A stretch of DNA of 64,000 nucleotides from JAGXRK01 sp963804005 (GTDB lineage Bacteria; Bacteroidota; Ignavibacteria; Ignavibacteriales; Ignavibacteriaceae). The stretch is from the NCBI GenBank assembly GCA_963804005.1, contig CAWDOP010000013.1, positions 62,001-126,000 of the forward strand, in the 5' to 3' direction. Each line of letters opens with the position of its first letter. The first letter of the stretch is position 1. The position numbers were made by a program, and so were the translations under genes. Of this stretch, positions 8,208-17,281 are shown one piece after another. The notes under the pieces were generated by a model, which saw only the letters and a list, made by a program, of their open reading frames with translations, was not told where the DNA came from and did no database searches.

Positions 8208-9382
8208 CAACAAATAATCTTAAATGTTTGAACAATTTTTTCGTAAACCTCTAAATTACGTGCATAGGTAAATTTTGGAGCTTCCAGAATTAAAAGAAAT
8301 ATTTTTTTGCCGCAAGAATATTCATAAAAATTCACAAAATGTCTTCCAGATTCCTGCAAATCACTGTAACGAACAGGATGTTCATAATTGTGTTTGTTTA
8401 CAAGTTTATATTCTAAAAATATTTCTGCCGAATCTCTATCAGGAAGTTTAATTAAAAATATACTTGCACCGAGTCTTTCATTTATATATTTATTTCCTCT
8501 GAATTCATTCTTCACGTATTTAGTAATAGCAAAGTTTTCAAATTCACGCCAGTCCTTGGAAAGGTAAATAGTATAATCATTTTTAGAAAATTCAGTAATA
8601 ACAACATTCGTTTCCTTCCCAGATAAAATGCTTTCAAAAGAACTTTTATCTTTAATTTCTTGAATATCCTTATTAATTCTAATCTTGCTTATCTGATCAA
8701 TAATAAAATTTCTTAAGTAATTATTAGCACTTACATATTTATGTGTAACTGCGTCGTAAATAAAAACGTCTTCTTTAATCTTGAACAAAGGAATGTTCTT
8801 CGTTGTGAATGTAAGTTTAATTTCTTCCTTTTTAAATGAAGTGATCTTTGAAGCAATGCTCATTCTATTGTAATCAAAACCTGTAGCCGAGCGAAATATC
8901 AAATTGGATAAATTGCTTTTTATTTCATACAAAGACGTTCTTCTAATATTGATCGTGTCTTTGGACTTGAATGATTCGATGATCACAGCGTAAGTATTAT
9001 TGTTAAAGTATTGAAATCCGAAAGCTAAATTACCGTTAAGCGAATTATCCTTTAACAACACATTCATCTTTTTATCTATCACTGTAAAAAGGTTAAAAGC
9101 AGGATTTCTTGATTCAAGCAGAAGAGTGTATACCGTGTTATCAACACCAAAAGTTACACTGTCAATGGATAAATTATTTACTTCAATAAGTTTAGAATCT
9201 ACATCATCAAATAAAGATCCTAAAAGCGAATTAGCAGAACTGTCTCCGTTGAAATATAAATTTGTGAGCCGGCTTAATTCCTTACCATTAAATACGTATG
9301 GTTTCGGTTTTTCTTCGCTGCAACTTAGCAAAAACGAAATCGCAGCAATGGTAAATATTATTTCTCTGAATATCGATTGCAT
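8207..9382 (-). CDS. Hypothetical lipoprotein
   Basis: A 391-residue protein with a type II signal peptide: hydrophobic residues ~8-20 followed by the lipobox LLSC (Cys21) and the acidic/polar tail SEEKPKP. It should be lipid-anchored in the periplasm or outer membrane. No domain is recognisable; the body is a mix of short beta-strand-like segments, with a C-terminal region (about 295-391) that reads like a compact globular domain. It heads the operon with the small protein and SixA-like phosphatase, coupled by a stop/start overlap. Confidence 0.65.
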   Translation of the reverse strand: MQSIFREIIFTIAAISFLLSCSEEKPKPYVFNGKELSRLTNLYFNGDSSANSLLGSLFDDVDSKLIEVNNLSIDSVTFGVDNTVYTLLLESRNPAFNLFTVIDKKMNVLLKDNSLNGNLAFGFQYFNNNTYAVIIESFKSKDTINIRRTSLYEIKSNLSNLIFRSATGFDYNRMSIASKITSFKKEEIKLTFTTKNIPLFKIKEDVFIYDAVTHKYVSANNYLRNFIIDQISKIRINKDIQEIKDKSSFESILSGKETNVVITEFSKNDYTIYLSKDWREFENFAITKYVKNEFRGNKYINERLGASIFLIKLPDRDSAEIFLEYKLVNKHNYEHPVRYSDLQESGRHFVNFYEYSCGKKIFLLILEAPKFTYARNLEVYEKIVQTFKIIC

Positions 9383-9497
9383 AAGATTAATTTTTAATTG
9401 TGGTTAAAATATAATATTTATTTTTGATTTTTGAATCGGACGTTTTATATTCACTTCAGTGAATTAACTATTATTTGGGAATTTAAGAAGAAAAATA

Positions 9498-11384
9498 TTG
9501 AAAGCACTCCTTCAATCATTTTTGTTTTTTCTGATATTCAATATAACAGTTCTGCCGCAAAACATTGAATATCCGTCGATTATTCTCCAAGACATCAGCT
9601 TCAGATTGCAAGGCTCAGGTTATCCCGATACTATTCAAACTCTCAAGATAAAATTTGAAAACTCCGAAAAAATTTATTCATTCAACATTATGTTGGATGA
9701 GGGAAGTTTTGATACCTTACTGACCTTAAATTCAACCGGAAGCTTTAGAATTGTTAATGAAGCATATAACGAAGAAATTGGTAACACAAGAGCACTTCCA
9801 GGTTTGCTTAGCATTCTTCCCCCAGCCTTAGCAATATTATTAGCACTTATATTCAGACAAGTTCTCTTTTCACTCCTTCTCGGAATATTCACCGGTGCAT
9901 TTTTTATTTATGGTTACGATCCTCTTACAGCTTTTTTAAGAACAGCCGATGTTTACATAATTAATGCATTAATAGATAAATCTCATATGCAGGTAATCGT
10001 TTTTACTTTATTGTTTGGGGGAGTTATCGGTTTAATTTCTAAAAGCGGCGGCACAAGGGGAATTGCAAATAGCATTATCAAATTTGCAAAGAACAGAAGA
10101 TCAGGTATGATCTCTACCTGGTTATCGGGTATTATAATTTTCTTTGATGATTATGCGAATACGTTAGTGGTTGGAAACCTGATGAAACCTGTTACAGATA
10201 AACTTAAAATATCGCGTGCAAAACTTGCATTTATTGTTGATGCAACTGCAGCACCTATCGCAAGTATCTTTATCATAAGTTCGTGGATTGGATATGAGGT
10301 TGGTTTGATTCAGGACGGTTTGCATATGATCGGTTCAACCGAAAATGCCTACAGTGTTTTTATAGACACAATTCCTTACAGGTTCTATCCCATTGCATTA
10401 ATATTTTTTGTTTTCTTTTTGAGTTATACGCAGAGAGATTTCGGACCAATGCTTAAAGCTGAAAAAAAAGCGTTGGAAGGAAACGATACATCGAAATTAG
10501 GTATAACTTCCATCGATCTTACTTCTTCCAGCGAACTGTTTGGTAACGAAGATAAAGCAAAGTGGTACAACGGCTTAATACCGATTTTAGTTTTAATTTT
10601 TGGTTCCATAGCTGGCTTAATTTATACTGGCTTAGATACATTAAGCTCCAATGGTGTAAATGATTATTCAGTAAAAGATGTTATAGCTGCTTCGGATTCT
10701 TATCTCGCACTACTCTGGTCTTCATTTGCGGCTTGCGTTGTTGCAGCGGTAATGATTCTTTTTCAGAAAATTATGAATTTGAAAGATACATTGGATGCAT
10801 GGTTTCTCGGTTTAAGATCGATGTTTCTTGCTGTTGTCATTCTTACTTTAGCCTGGGCAATTGGTTCAGTTACCCAGGATATAAGAACTGCTGACTATAT
10901 CATTAGTCTTATCAGCGACTCAATAAGTCCATATTATCTGCCGGTTATAATTTTTATTGTTTGCGGACTTACAAGTTTTTCAACAGGAACAAGCTGGGGA
11001 ACAATGGCTATTATATTTCCTATTGCAATTCCGTTGGCAGCTTCTGTTTCTAAACTTAGCGGACTTTCACCTGCAGACAGCACTTTAATTTTGCACGGAG
11101 TAATAAGTTCTGTGCTAACTGGATGTGTTTGGGGAGATCATTGTTCACCGATTTCTGATACAACAGTTCTCAGTTCAATGGCGTCAGGATGCGATCATGT
11201 AGAGCATGTTCGAACTCAATTGCCTTATGCAATAATTGTAGCAATTGTAACAATGCTCATCGGCGATATTCCGACGGCATTTGGATTATCTCCTTACATT
11301 TCAATAGTTATAATTTGTTTACTGCTCGCAGGTGTGGTTTTACTTTTCGGAAAGAAAATTATTCCGCACAATAATACCCATTAA
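9498..11384 (+). CDS. NhaC-family Na+/H+ antiporter with secreted N-terminal extension
   Basis: A 628-residue membrane protein of the NhaC/YfcC-type ion transporter superfamily, expected to exchange Na+ for H+ at the inner membrane. The transporter proper begins at about residue 95 (GLLSILPPALAILLALIFRQVL) and contains typical motifs such as IIFFDDYANTLVVGNLM, ATAAPIASI and the late TSFSTGTSWGTMAI and VWGDHCSPISDTT, with about twelve hydrophobic segments. Before it there is a signal peptide (residues 1-20) and about 75 residues that look like a small beta-sandwich, an extra periplasmic part not usual in the family. The start is a TTG at 9498 after AAGAAGAAA. The stop codon is the first three bases of a repeat element (11382-11545). 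Confidence 0.82.
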   Translation: MKALLQSFLFFLIFNITVLPQNIEYPSIILQDISFRLQGSGYPDTIQTLKIKFENSEKIYSFNIMLDEGSFDTLLTLNSTGSFRIVNEAYNEEIGNTRALPGLLSILPPALAILLALIFRQVLFSLLLGIFTGAFFIYGYDPLTAFLRTADVYIINALIDKSHMQVIVFTLLFGGVIGLISKSGGTRGIANSIIKFAKNRRSGMISTWLSGIIIFFDDYANTLVVGNLMKPVTDKLKISRAKLAFIVDATAAPIASIFIISSWIGYEVGLIQDGLHMIGSTENAYSVFIDTIPYRFYPIALIFFVFFLSYTQRDFGPMLKAEKKALEGNDTSKLGITSIDLTSSSELFGNEDKAKWYNGLIPILVLIFGSIAGLIYTGLDTLSSNGVNDYSVKDVIAASDSYLALLWSSFAACVVAAVMILFQKIMNLKDTLDAWFLGLRSMFLAVVILTLAWAIGSVTQDIRTADYIISLISDSISPYYLPVIIFIVCGLTSFSTGTSWGTMAIIFPIAIPLAASVSKLSGLSPADSTLILHGVISSVLTGCVWGDHCSPISDTTVLSSMASGCDHVEHVRTQLPYAIIVAIVTMLIGDIPTAFGLSPYISIVIICLLLAGVVLLFGKKIIPHNNTH

Positions 11385-11545
11385 CTCACCTTACGTAACA
11401 TAACTATAATCCAGTCATTCTGGCACTTACCGGTTTACATACCGGAGGTATGCAGACAGGTTGTCCAGAATCTGAAATATACTCTAAACTCAAAGATTCC
11501 GGACTCATTTCATTCGCCGGAATGACCTCTTGCTAAGGTGAGTTA
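11382..11545. repeat. MITE-like element with perfect 12-bp terminal inverted repeats
   Basis: TAACTCACCTTA at 11382-11393 is mirrored exactly by TAAGGTGAGTTA at 11534-11545. Between them are several smaller palindromes (CCAG...CTGG near 11411-11423, ACCGGTTTACATACCGG, TTCCGG...CCGGAA) and the word GCAGACAGG, which also occurs in the palindromes at 19843 and 50058. There is no open reading frame. The left end supplies the stop codon of the antiporter gene. Confidence 0.7.
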
Positions 11546-11561
11546 TTAAATAAAGATAATT

Positions 11562-13394
11562 TTACTCGGGGAAAGTTTCATCTTCTTCGAAATGTTTGAT
11601 TAGGATTTCTGTTTTTTTATTGCCGATCAGTTTTATCAATTTTTCTTTATCTGCTTTCTTCACTGCATCATAACTACCAAGTTCACTAAGTAGTTTTTGT
11701 ACCGTTCCAGGACCGATGCCTTTTATGTCTGTCAATTCGCTTTTAATTATTCTTTTACTTCGTCTTTTACGGTGAAAAGTTATTGCAAATCTGTGAGCTT
11801 CATCTCTTATTTGTTGTAACAATTTTAAACCTGAAGATGTTTTTGGGATCAATTCAGGATCGGATTTATCCGGAAGAAAAACTTCTTCAAGTCTTTTTGC
11901 TAGTCCGATTATATTGTAATTGTTAAATCTAAGAGAATCCAGAATTTCAACAGCACTAGAAAGCTGACCTTTTCCGCCATCAACCATGATAAGATCGGGG
12001 AATGGTTCATTCTTTTCGATCAGACTTTTATATCTGCGTTCAATTACTTCACGCATACTTGAAAAATCATCTGGTCCGGTTACGCTTTTAATAATGAACT
12101 TTCGGTATAAACTTTTTTTGGGTTTACCGTCTTCAAACACAACCATACTTGCAACAGTATCGCTTCCTTGTAGATTAGAAATATCAAAGCATTCAATTTT
12201 TTTGGGTATAGCTTTTAGTCTTAAATCTCTCTGAAGTGCGGCAACAGAATATGGAATGCTGCCCTGATTTTTCATTTTTTGAATTTGAATTTCCTTCAAT
12301 TGCAGGATTGCATTTTCTTTGCACATTTTAACTAAGGATTTAAGATCACCTCGTTGGGGGACAATAAACTTTACCTTCTTTTCTGATTGAGAGTTAAGCC
12401 AGTCCAGCAGGATTTGAGAATCAGCAGGTTCGGTTTCAAAGATTATTTCCTTCGGAATTTCCGTCATTTCGGTATAGTAAAATTTTATTGCGGATGAGTA
12501 TATTTCAGGTAATTCTTCACCAATCTCGATTGATAGTTTCAATTGTCTTTTACCAATCAGTTTTCCATTACGAATGTTAAAAACAGAACAAGAAGAATCT
12601 TTACCTTCAAAAGCTATTGCCAAAACATCCCGATCCTCAAAGTCATCACTTACAACCTTTTGTTTTAATGAAATGCTTTTAAGCTGCTCAATCTTATCTC
12701 TAACTTCAGCGGCTTTTTCAAATTCTAATTGTTCAACAGCTTGATTCATTTTGTGTGCGAGATCTTTTATCAAATCATCAGTTCTGCCTTTTAACAATTT
12801 CACAACTTCAGAAACCATTTCATTGTATTCTTTTGACGAGATTAAACCTTCACAGGGACCGTCACATTTTTTTATGTGATAATCAAGACACACTTTAAAT
12901 TTTTTCTGTTCAATTGCTTTTTCAGTAATATTATAATCGCAGCTCCTTATCTTAAAAATCTGGTTGATCATTCTTAATGAAGCTTTCATACTTCTGACAT
13001 CGGTGTAAGGTCCGAAATATTTTGAACCATCTTTAATAACTTTTCTTGTGGGATACACTTGAGGGAAAAGTTCATTCGAGACTTTTATGAAAGGATAAGA
13101 TTTGTCGTCTTTAAGATTTATGTTGTAGCGAGGTTTTAATTCTTTAATAAGATTGTTCTCAAGCATCAGAGCTTCGACTTCGCTGTCAGTTACAACAAGC
13201 TGGAAGTCAACAACTTTCTGGATCATTACCAGAGTTTTTGGGGAGGTGATATTAGTCTGGAAATATGATCTTACACGGCTTCTGAGGTTTTTAGCTTTAC
13301 CAACGTAAATCACTTTTCCGGATTTGTTTATGAATTGATAAACACCAGGACCGGAAGGAAGATTATTTAATTTATCTCTCAGTTCTTCTGTCAT
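11562..13394 (-). CDS. uvrC: Excinuclease ABC subunit C
   Basis: A 610-residue UvrC, the nuclease that makes both incisions in nucleotide excision repair together with UvrB. Domains in order are the N-terminal GIY-YIG nuclease (GVYQFINKSGKVIYVGKAKNL, residues ~17-37), the UVR motif that binds UvrB (AVEQLEFEKAAEVRDKI, about 208-224), the RNase H-like C-terminal nuclease (CFDISNLQGSDTVASMVVF and PDLIMVDGGKGQLSSA) and a terminal helix-hairpin-helix (IKGIGPGTVQKLL). Length and order are normal for the family. It is transcribed alone, convergent with the antiporter gene. Confidence 0.96.
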   Translation of the reverse strand: MTEELRDKLNNLPSGPGVYQFINKSGKVIYVGKAKNLRSRVRSYFQTNITSPKTLVMIQKVVDFQLVVTDSEVEALMLENNLIKELKPRYNINLKDDKSYPFIKVSNELFPQVYPTRKVIKDGSKYFGPYTDVRSMKASLRMINQIFKIRSCDYNITEKAIEQKKFKVCLDYHIKKCDGPCEGLISSKEYNEMVSEVVKLLKGRTDDLIKDLAHKMNQAVEQLEFEKAAEVRDKIEQLKSISLKQKVVSDDFEDRDVLAIAFEGKDSSCSVFNIRNGKLIGKRQLKLSIEIGEELPEIYSSAIKFYYTEMTEIPKEIIFETEPADSQILLDWLNSQSEKKVKFIVPQRGDLKSLVKMCKENAILQLKEIQIQKMKNQGSIPYSVAALQRDLRLKAIPKKIECFDISNLQGSDTVASMVVFEDGKPKKSLYRKFIIKSVTGPDDFSSMREVIERRYKSLIEKNEPFPDLIMVDGGKGQLSSAVEILDSLRFNNYNIIGLAKRLEEVFLPDKSDPELIPKTSSGLKLLQQIRDEAHRFAITFHRKRRSKRIIKSELTDIKGIGPGTVQKLLSELGSYDAVKKADKEKLIKLIGNKKTEILIKHFEEDETFPE

Positions 13395-13455
13395 TAATAA
13401 TTCTTTAATTCAATATTTCTGAGAGAAATCTAATAATAAGAAAAACGATAAAAAA

Positions 13456-14697
13456 CTATTCTGGCAAAACTGCATTTTTGGGAATTACTACAATGCCGGT
13501 TTCCGTAACTGTAAATTTTTTCTTATCGCCTTCAAGATCAAAACCAATTTCATAACCTTCGGGAACGTTAACATTTTTATCAATAATAGCTCGTCTTATT
13601 CTTGCGTGTCTGCCTATGTTACAACTATTAAAAATAATTGAATCAGTAATGTATGAAAAGCTGTTTACTCTTACGTTAGGACCCAACACAGATCTTTCAA
13701 CCAAACCACCTGATACAACACATCCGTCGCATATAAGAGAGTTTAGTGTTCTACCAACTCTTTCACCTTCGTGTGAAACTGTTTTGCCTGGAGGATACTG
13801 ATACGGATAAGTTCTTATCGGCCAATCGAGATCATACATATTGAATTCGGGGGATATACTTATCAAATCCATGGTCGATGCATAATAACTATCTAAAGTT
13901 CCGATATCTCTCCAATATGGTTCAGTTTTTTTATTTTCGTCTTTAAATTTATAAGCAGAAATTTTTGCTTTAGATTTTACCATGTAAGGAATTACATCCT
14001 GACCAAAATCGTGAGCCTTGATTTGTTTCGAATCCATTTCAATTAACATTTCTCTTAGAACTGCAGCATTAAAAACATAAATTCCCATATTAACAAGAGA
14101 ATAGCCTTTTCTGTCAGGAATTTCCGGAGGGTTCTCAGGTTTTTCGATAAAAGATGTCACATTGTACTTATCGTCAACGCCGACAATTCCAAAACGGCGA
14201 GCACCATCTTTTGGAATTTCAATACATGAGATTGACAAATCTGCTTTTGTGTCAAGATGATTTTGTAAAAATTTGAGATAATCCATCTTGTAGATGTGGT
14301 CACCGCCGAGAATCAAAACCCATTTTGCTTTTTTATCAGATAATAAATTAAGATTCTGATAAATAGCGTTCGCGGTTCCAAGATACCAGTCGTTGTTCAA
14401 TTTTCTTTGTGGTGGAACAGAATAAATGAACTCACCAAGTTCAGGATTGAAAATACTCCATGCTTCGAACAAGTGCATGTTAAGTGAATCGGATTTATAT
14501 TGTGAAAAAACGTAGATTCTTCGTAACCCTGAATTGAGGCAATTGGATAGTGAAAAATCAATTATTCTGTACTTTCCACCAAAGGGAACTGAGGGTTTGC
14601 TTCTTACTTTCGTTAGAGGATATAGTCTTTCCCCCTCACCGCCGGCAAGAATTACTGTAACTGTATCTCTTAATATTGAGGAACCGGGAATACTCAT
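13456..14697 (-). CDS. glgC: Glucose-1-phosphate adenylyltransferase
   Basis: A 413-residue ADP-glucose pyrophosphorylase that makes ADP-glucose from glucose-1-phosphate and ATP, the committed step of glycogen synthesis. The N-terminal nucleotidyltransferase signature (LAGGEGERLYPLT), KPSVPFGGKYRIIDFSLSN, the GTANAIYQN loop and the C-terminal left-handed beta-helix (NSLICDGCVVSGG, SVLGPNVRV) are all clear. It lies 61 bases from uvrC on the same strand; the pairing has no obvious functional meaning. No other glycogen gene is in the window. Confidence 0.95.
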   Translation of the reverse strand: MSIPGSSILRDTVTVILAGGEGERLYPLTKVRSKPSVPFGGKYRIIDFSLSNCLNSGLRRIYVFSQYKSDSLNMHLFEAWSIFNPELGEFIYSVPPQRKLNNDWYLGTANAIYQNLNLLSDKKAKWVLILGGDHIYKMDYLKFLQNHLDTKADLSISCIEIPKDGARRFGIVGVDDKYNVTSFIEKPENPPEIPDRKGYSLVNMGIYVFNAAVLREMLIEMDSKQIKAHDFGQDVIPYMVKSKAKISAYKFKDENKKTEPYWRDIGTLDSYYASTMDLISISPEFNMYDLDWPIRTYPYQYPPGKTVSHEGERVGRTLNSLICDGCVVSGGLVERSVLGPNVRVNSFSYITDSIIFNSCNIGRHARIRRAIIDKNVNVPEGYEIGFDLEGDKKKFTVTETGIVVIPKNAVLPE

Positions 14698-14844
14698 AAC
14701 AACATCTTTTATTATTTTTGTATAAAAATATATTGAATTAAAATTTGATTGGCAATCTTAGAACTGCTTAAATTGATTTTAATCGTAAAAATATTTAGTT
14801 AAATAATTGTTAAGAGTTGATATTTACACAAGAAAATTGCCTAA

Positions 14845-16464
14845 ATGAAATATTTTATTTATTACATATTATTTATTCTCGTTTCCATCAATAGCACTTA
14901 TAGTTTTGAGACTAACTATTCGAAAAACCAGAACGCTGAATATATCTCCGACAATCAATTTAAGATTGACATTCTGAGTTATGATTTGTTGATCGATATG
15001 GATATAAAGGAAAAAACAATTAATGCTAAAATTTCTATTGTTGGACTCATCCTTGATCAAACAATAAATTCCATTGATCTTAATTTCTATGATAACCTGA
15101 AAATCTCTGAACTTAAACTGAATGGTATTCAAACAGAATTTGCACAAGAGGGAACTGCACTCTCAATAAATTATACAAAGTCAGATGGCGATACCTTTAA
15201 TCTTTTCATTGCGTATGAAGGCAAACCAAAATCATTTGGTCCTTATGGATTTGTTTTTGGTGAAGTTAATAATCGCTCCTTGGTTTATACATTAAACCAG
15301 CCGAATTATGCTTATACCTGGTTTCCATGCAACGATTTACCAAATGACAAAGCGATGCTTGAAATAAGAATCAGGAATGCAAAAGAAAATATTTCTGTAT
15401 CTAACGGAAAATTAGTGAATGTTGTTGAAGATGAAACTCACAAAACATATCATTGGAAGACATACTATCCAATTTCAACATACCTTATTTCAATTTATTC
15501 AGCACCTTATAAATATTTTGATGACTATATCACTATTAACGATGATACATTAAGGATAGAATATTACGTAATGCCCGAGCATCTGGAAAATGCTAAAAAA
15601 GATTTCGCTGTTCACAATGATATGATAAGGTTTTATTCCGATACTTTTGGTGAATATCCATTCATTAAAGAAAAATATGGTGTTGCAGAATTTCTGTGGA
15701 ACTTTGGTGCAATGGAACACCAAACAATTACTGGAATGGGCTATACCTTTGTAAGCGGGAATAATTTTTTTCGTGATATATATGCTCACGAATTATCTCA
15801 TCAGTGGTGGGGGAATGCTGTCGGTTTAAAAAGCTGGAAAGATATTTGGCTTAATGAAGGTTTTGCCACATATTCTGAAGCACTTTACAACGAATACAAA
15901 TATGGTAAAAATGCTTTGCGATCATTTATGCACAGTAAGTTTAATGAAAATTTTTCAGGAAAACTTTACGCTCCCGATGATCTTTTTAGTTCAACAGTTT
16001 ATGATAAAGGTGCATGGGTTCTTCATATGTTTAGATTTGAAGTGGGAGATTCAATATTTTTTAACATTCTTAGAAATTACTACCATGAATTCAAATATTG
16101 CTCGGCTTCTATTAATGATTTCAGGAGCATAAGTGAAAAAATTTCACAAAAAGATCTAACAAAATTTTTTGATCAGTGGCTATTTGAAAGTGATGATCAG
16201 ATTGAAGCTGAGTATTCTTATATTATATCAGAATTAGATGGAAAATATTCAATTGAAATCAGCATTGAGCAGGTTCAGGATAGATATAAAGAATTTCACT
16301 TTCCACTTGAATTAAAGATTGTTTTTGATGATAAAACAGACCAGATTTTTAAATCATATATTAACTTATCAAATCAAAAATTAAAATTTGAATCGGTTAA
16401 AAAACCTATTGACATAATTTTTGATCCTCATAATTGGCTTTTGGCAAGTTTCATAAAGAAATAA
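14845..16464 (+). CDS. Secreted M1-family metallopeptidase (aminopeptidase N-like)
   Basis: A 539-residue zinc peptidase of the M1 family with a signal peptide (residues 1-20). The zinc motif HELSH is at 315-319, with the third ligand Glu338 (WLNEGFATYSE), giving HExxH-18-E. The substrate-binding GAMEN motif appears as GAMEH (288-292), with His in place of Asn. The first ~230 residues form the beta-sandwich domain typical of the family, and a short C-terminal domain follows the catalytic one. It should remove N-terminal residues from peptides in the periplasm. It is shorter than E. coli PepN because the large helical C-terminal domain is missing, as in many secreted bacterial members. Confidence 0.85.
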   Translation: MKYFIYYILFILVSINSTYSFETNYSKNQNAEYISDNQFKIDILSYDLLIDMDIKEKTINAKISIVGLILDQTINSIDLNFYDNLKISELKLNGIQTEFAQEGTALSINYTKSDGDTFNLFIAYEGKPKSFGPYGFVFGEVNNRSLVYTLNQPNYAYTWFPCNDLPNDKAMLEIRIRNAKENISVSNGKLVNVVEDETHKTYHWKTYYPISTYLISIYSAPYKYFDDYITINDDTLRIEYYVMPEHLENAKKDFAVHNDMIRFYSDTFGEYPFIKEKYGVAEFLWNFGAMEHQTITGMGYTFVSGNNFFRDIYAHELSHQWWGNAVGLKSWKDIWLNEGFATYSEALYNEYKYGKNALRSFMHSKFNENFSGKLYAPDDLFSSTVYDKGAWVLHMFRFEVGDSIFFNILRNYYHEFKYCSASINDFRSISEKISQKDLTKFFDQWLFESDDQIEAEYSYIISELDGKYSIEISIEQVQDRYKEFHFPLELKIVFDDKTDQIFKSYINLSNQKLKFESVKKPIDIIFDPHNWLLASFIKK

Positions 16465-16555
16465 AGGTAAATAAAATCAAGAATTCACTAAATTATTGTT
16501 ATTTCATTTATGATGCTGATTGCTTAATTTTTCTCATCAATAAAATCAGTTTAAT

Positions 16556-17281
16556 GTGAACAAAACTTATCTTTTCATATCCGATATTCATTTAGGACTT
16601 CAATCAAAAGAAGAAGAGAAGGTCAAGGAAAGACTCCTTGTTAAATTTCTTTCCTTTGCTAAAGATAACTGCGACGAATTATTTATTGTTGGCGATCTTT
16701 TCGATTATTGGTTTGAATACAAAAAAGTGTACCAAAAGGGATTTTTCCGGACTCTTACAGCTTTGCAGGACATTACGGAAAATGGAGTGAAGCTGCATTA
16801 TTTTATAGGCAATCACGATTTTTTGCACCGTAATTTTTTCACTGAAGATATTGGTGCAATTTTGTATTCTGATCCGTCTGAATTTGTATTGAATACAAAA
16901 AAGTTTTTTATTGGTCACGGAGACGGATTAGTTCAAAATGATGCAGGTTACAAAGTATTAAAAGCAATTTTAAGAAATAGATTTTTACAAAAAGCATATT
17001 CAATTATTCATCCCGATTTAGGAGTAGCTTTAGCAAGCGGTACAAGCAAATCAAGCCGTGGATACACTTCTATTAAAGACTATGGCGAAGGTGATGGATT
17101 ACTTGAGGCAGCAAAGAAAAAAATTGATGAAGGATTTGATTACGTGCTTTTCGGACATTTGCATAAAAGACTTTTTATCGATCATAATCAAGGCGCTTAC
17201 ATAAATCTTGGTTCTTGGCTTGATAAACCTTGCTACGGAAAATTCTCAGATTCTAAATTTGAAATAGTGGATTGGACTTAA
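16556..17281 (+). CDS. UDP-2,3-diacylglucosamine diphosphatase (LpxH-like)
   Basis: A 241-residue cytoplasmic phosphoesterase. Metal-binding motifs in order are SDIHLG (9-14), GDLFDYWFE (about 46-54), GNHDFLHR (about 85-92), GHGDG (about 121-125) and GHLHKR (about 200-205). The FDYWFE and GNHDF blocks are typical of the LpxH/LpxI-replacing group that hydrolyses UDP-2,3-diacylglucosamine to lipid X in lipid A synthesis. The start is the GTG at 16556; no better ATG exists nearby. Its TAA is immediately followed by the ATG of the PBP1A gene with zero spacing, so the two cell-envelope genes are an operon. Confidence 0.82.
   Translation: MNKTYLFISDIHLGLQSKEEEKVKERLLVKFLSFAKDNCDELFIVGDLFDYWFEYKKVYQKGFFRTLTALQDITENGVKLHYFIGNHDFLHRNFFTEDIGAILYSDPSEFVLNTKKFFIGHGDGLVQNDAGYKVLKAILRNRFLQKAYSIIHPDLGVALASGTSKSSRGYTSIKDYGEGDGLLEAAKKKIDEGFDYVLFGHLHKRLFIDHNQGAYINLGSWLDKPCYGKFSDSKFEIVDWT

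Noticed and set aside
14869..15147. Minus-strand frame of 92 codons opposite the M1 peptidase
   Set aside because: Fully inside a well-supported gene on the other strand; no ribosome-binding site.
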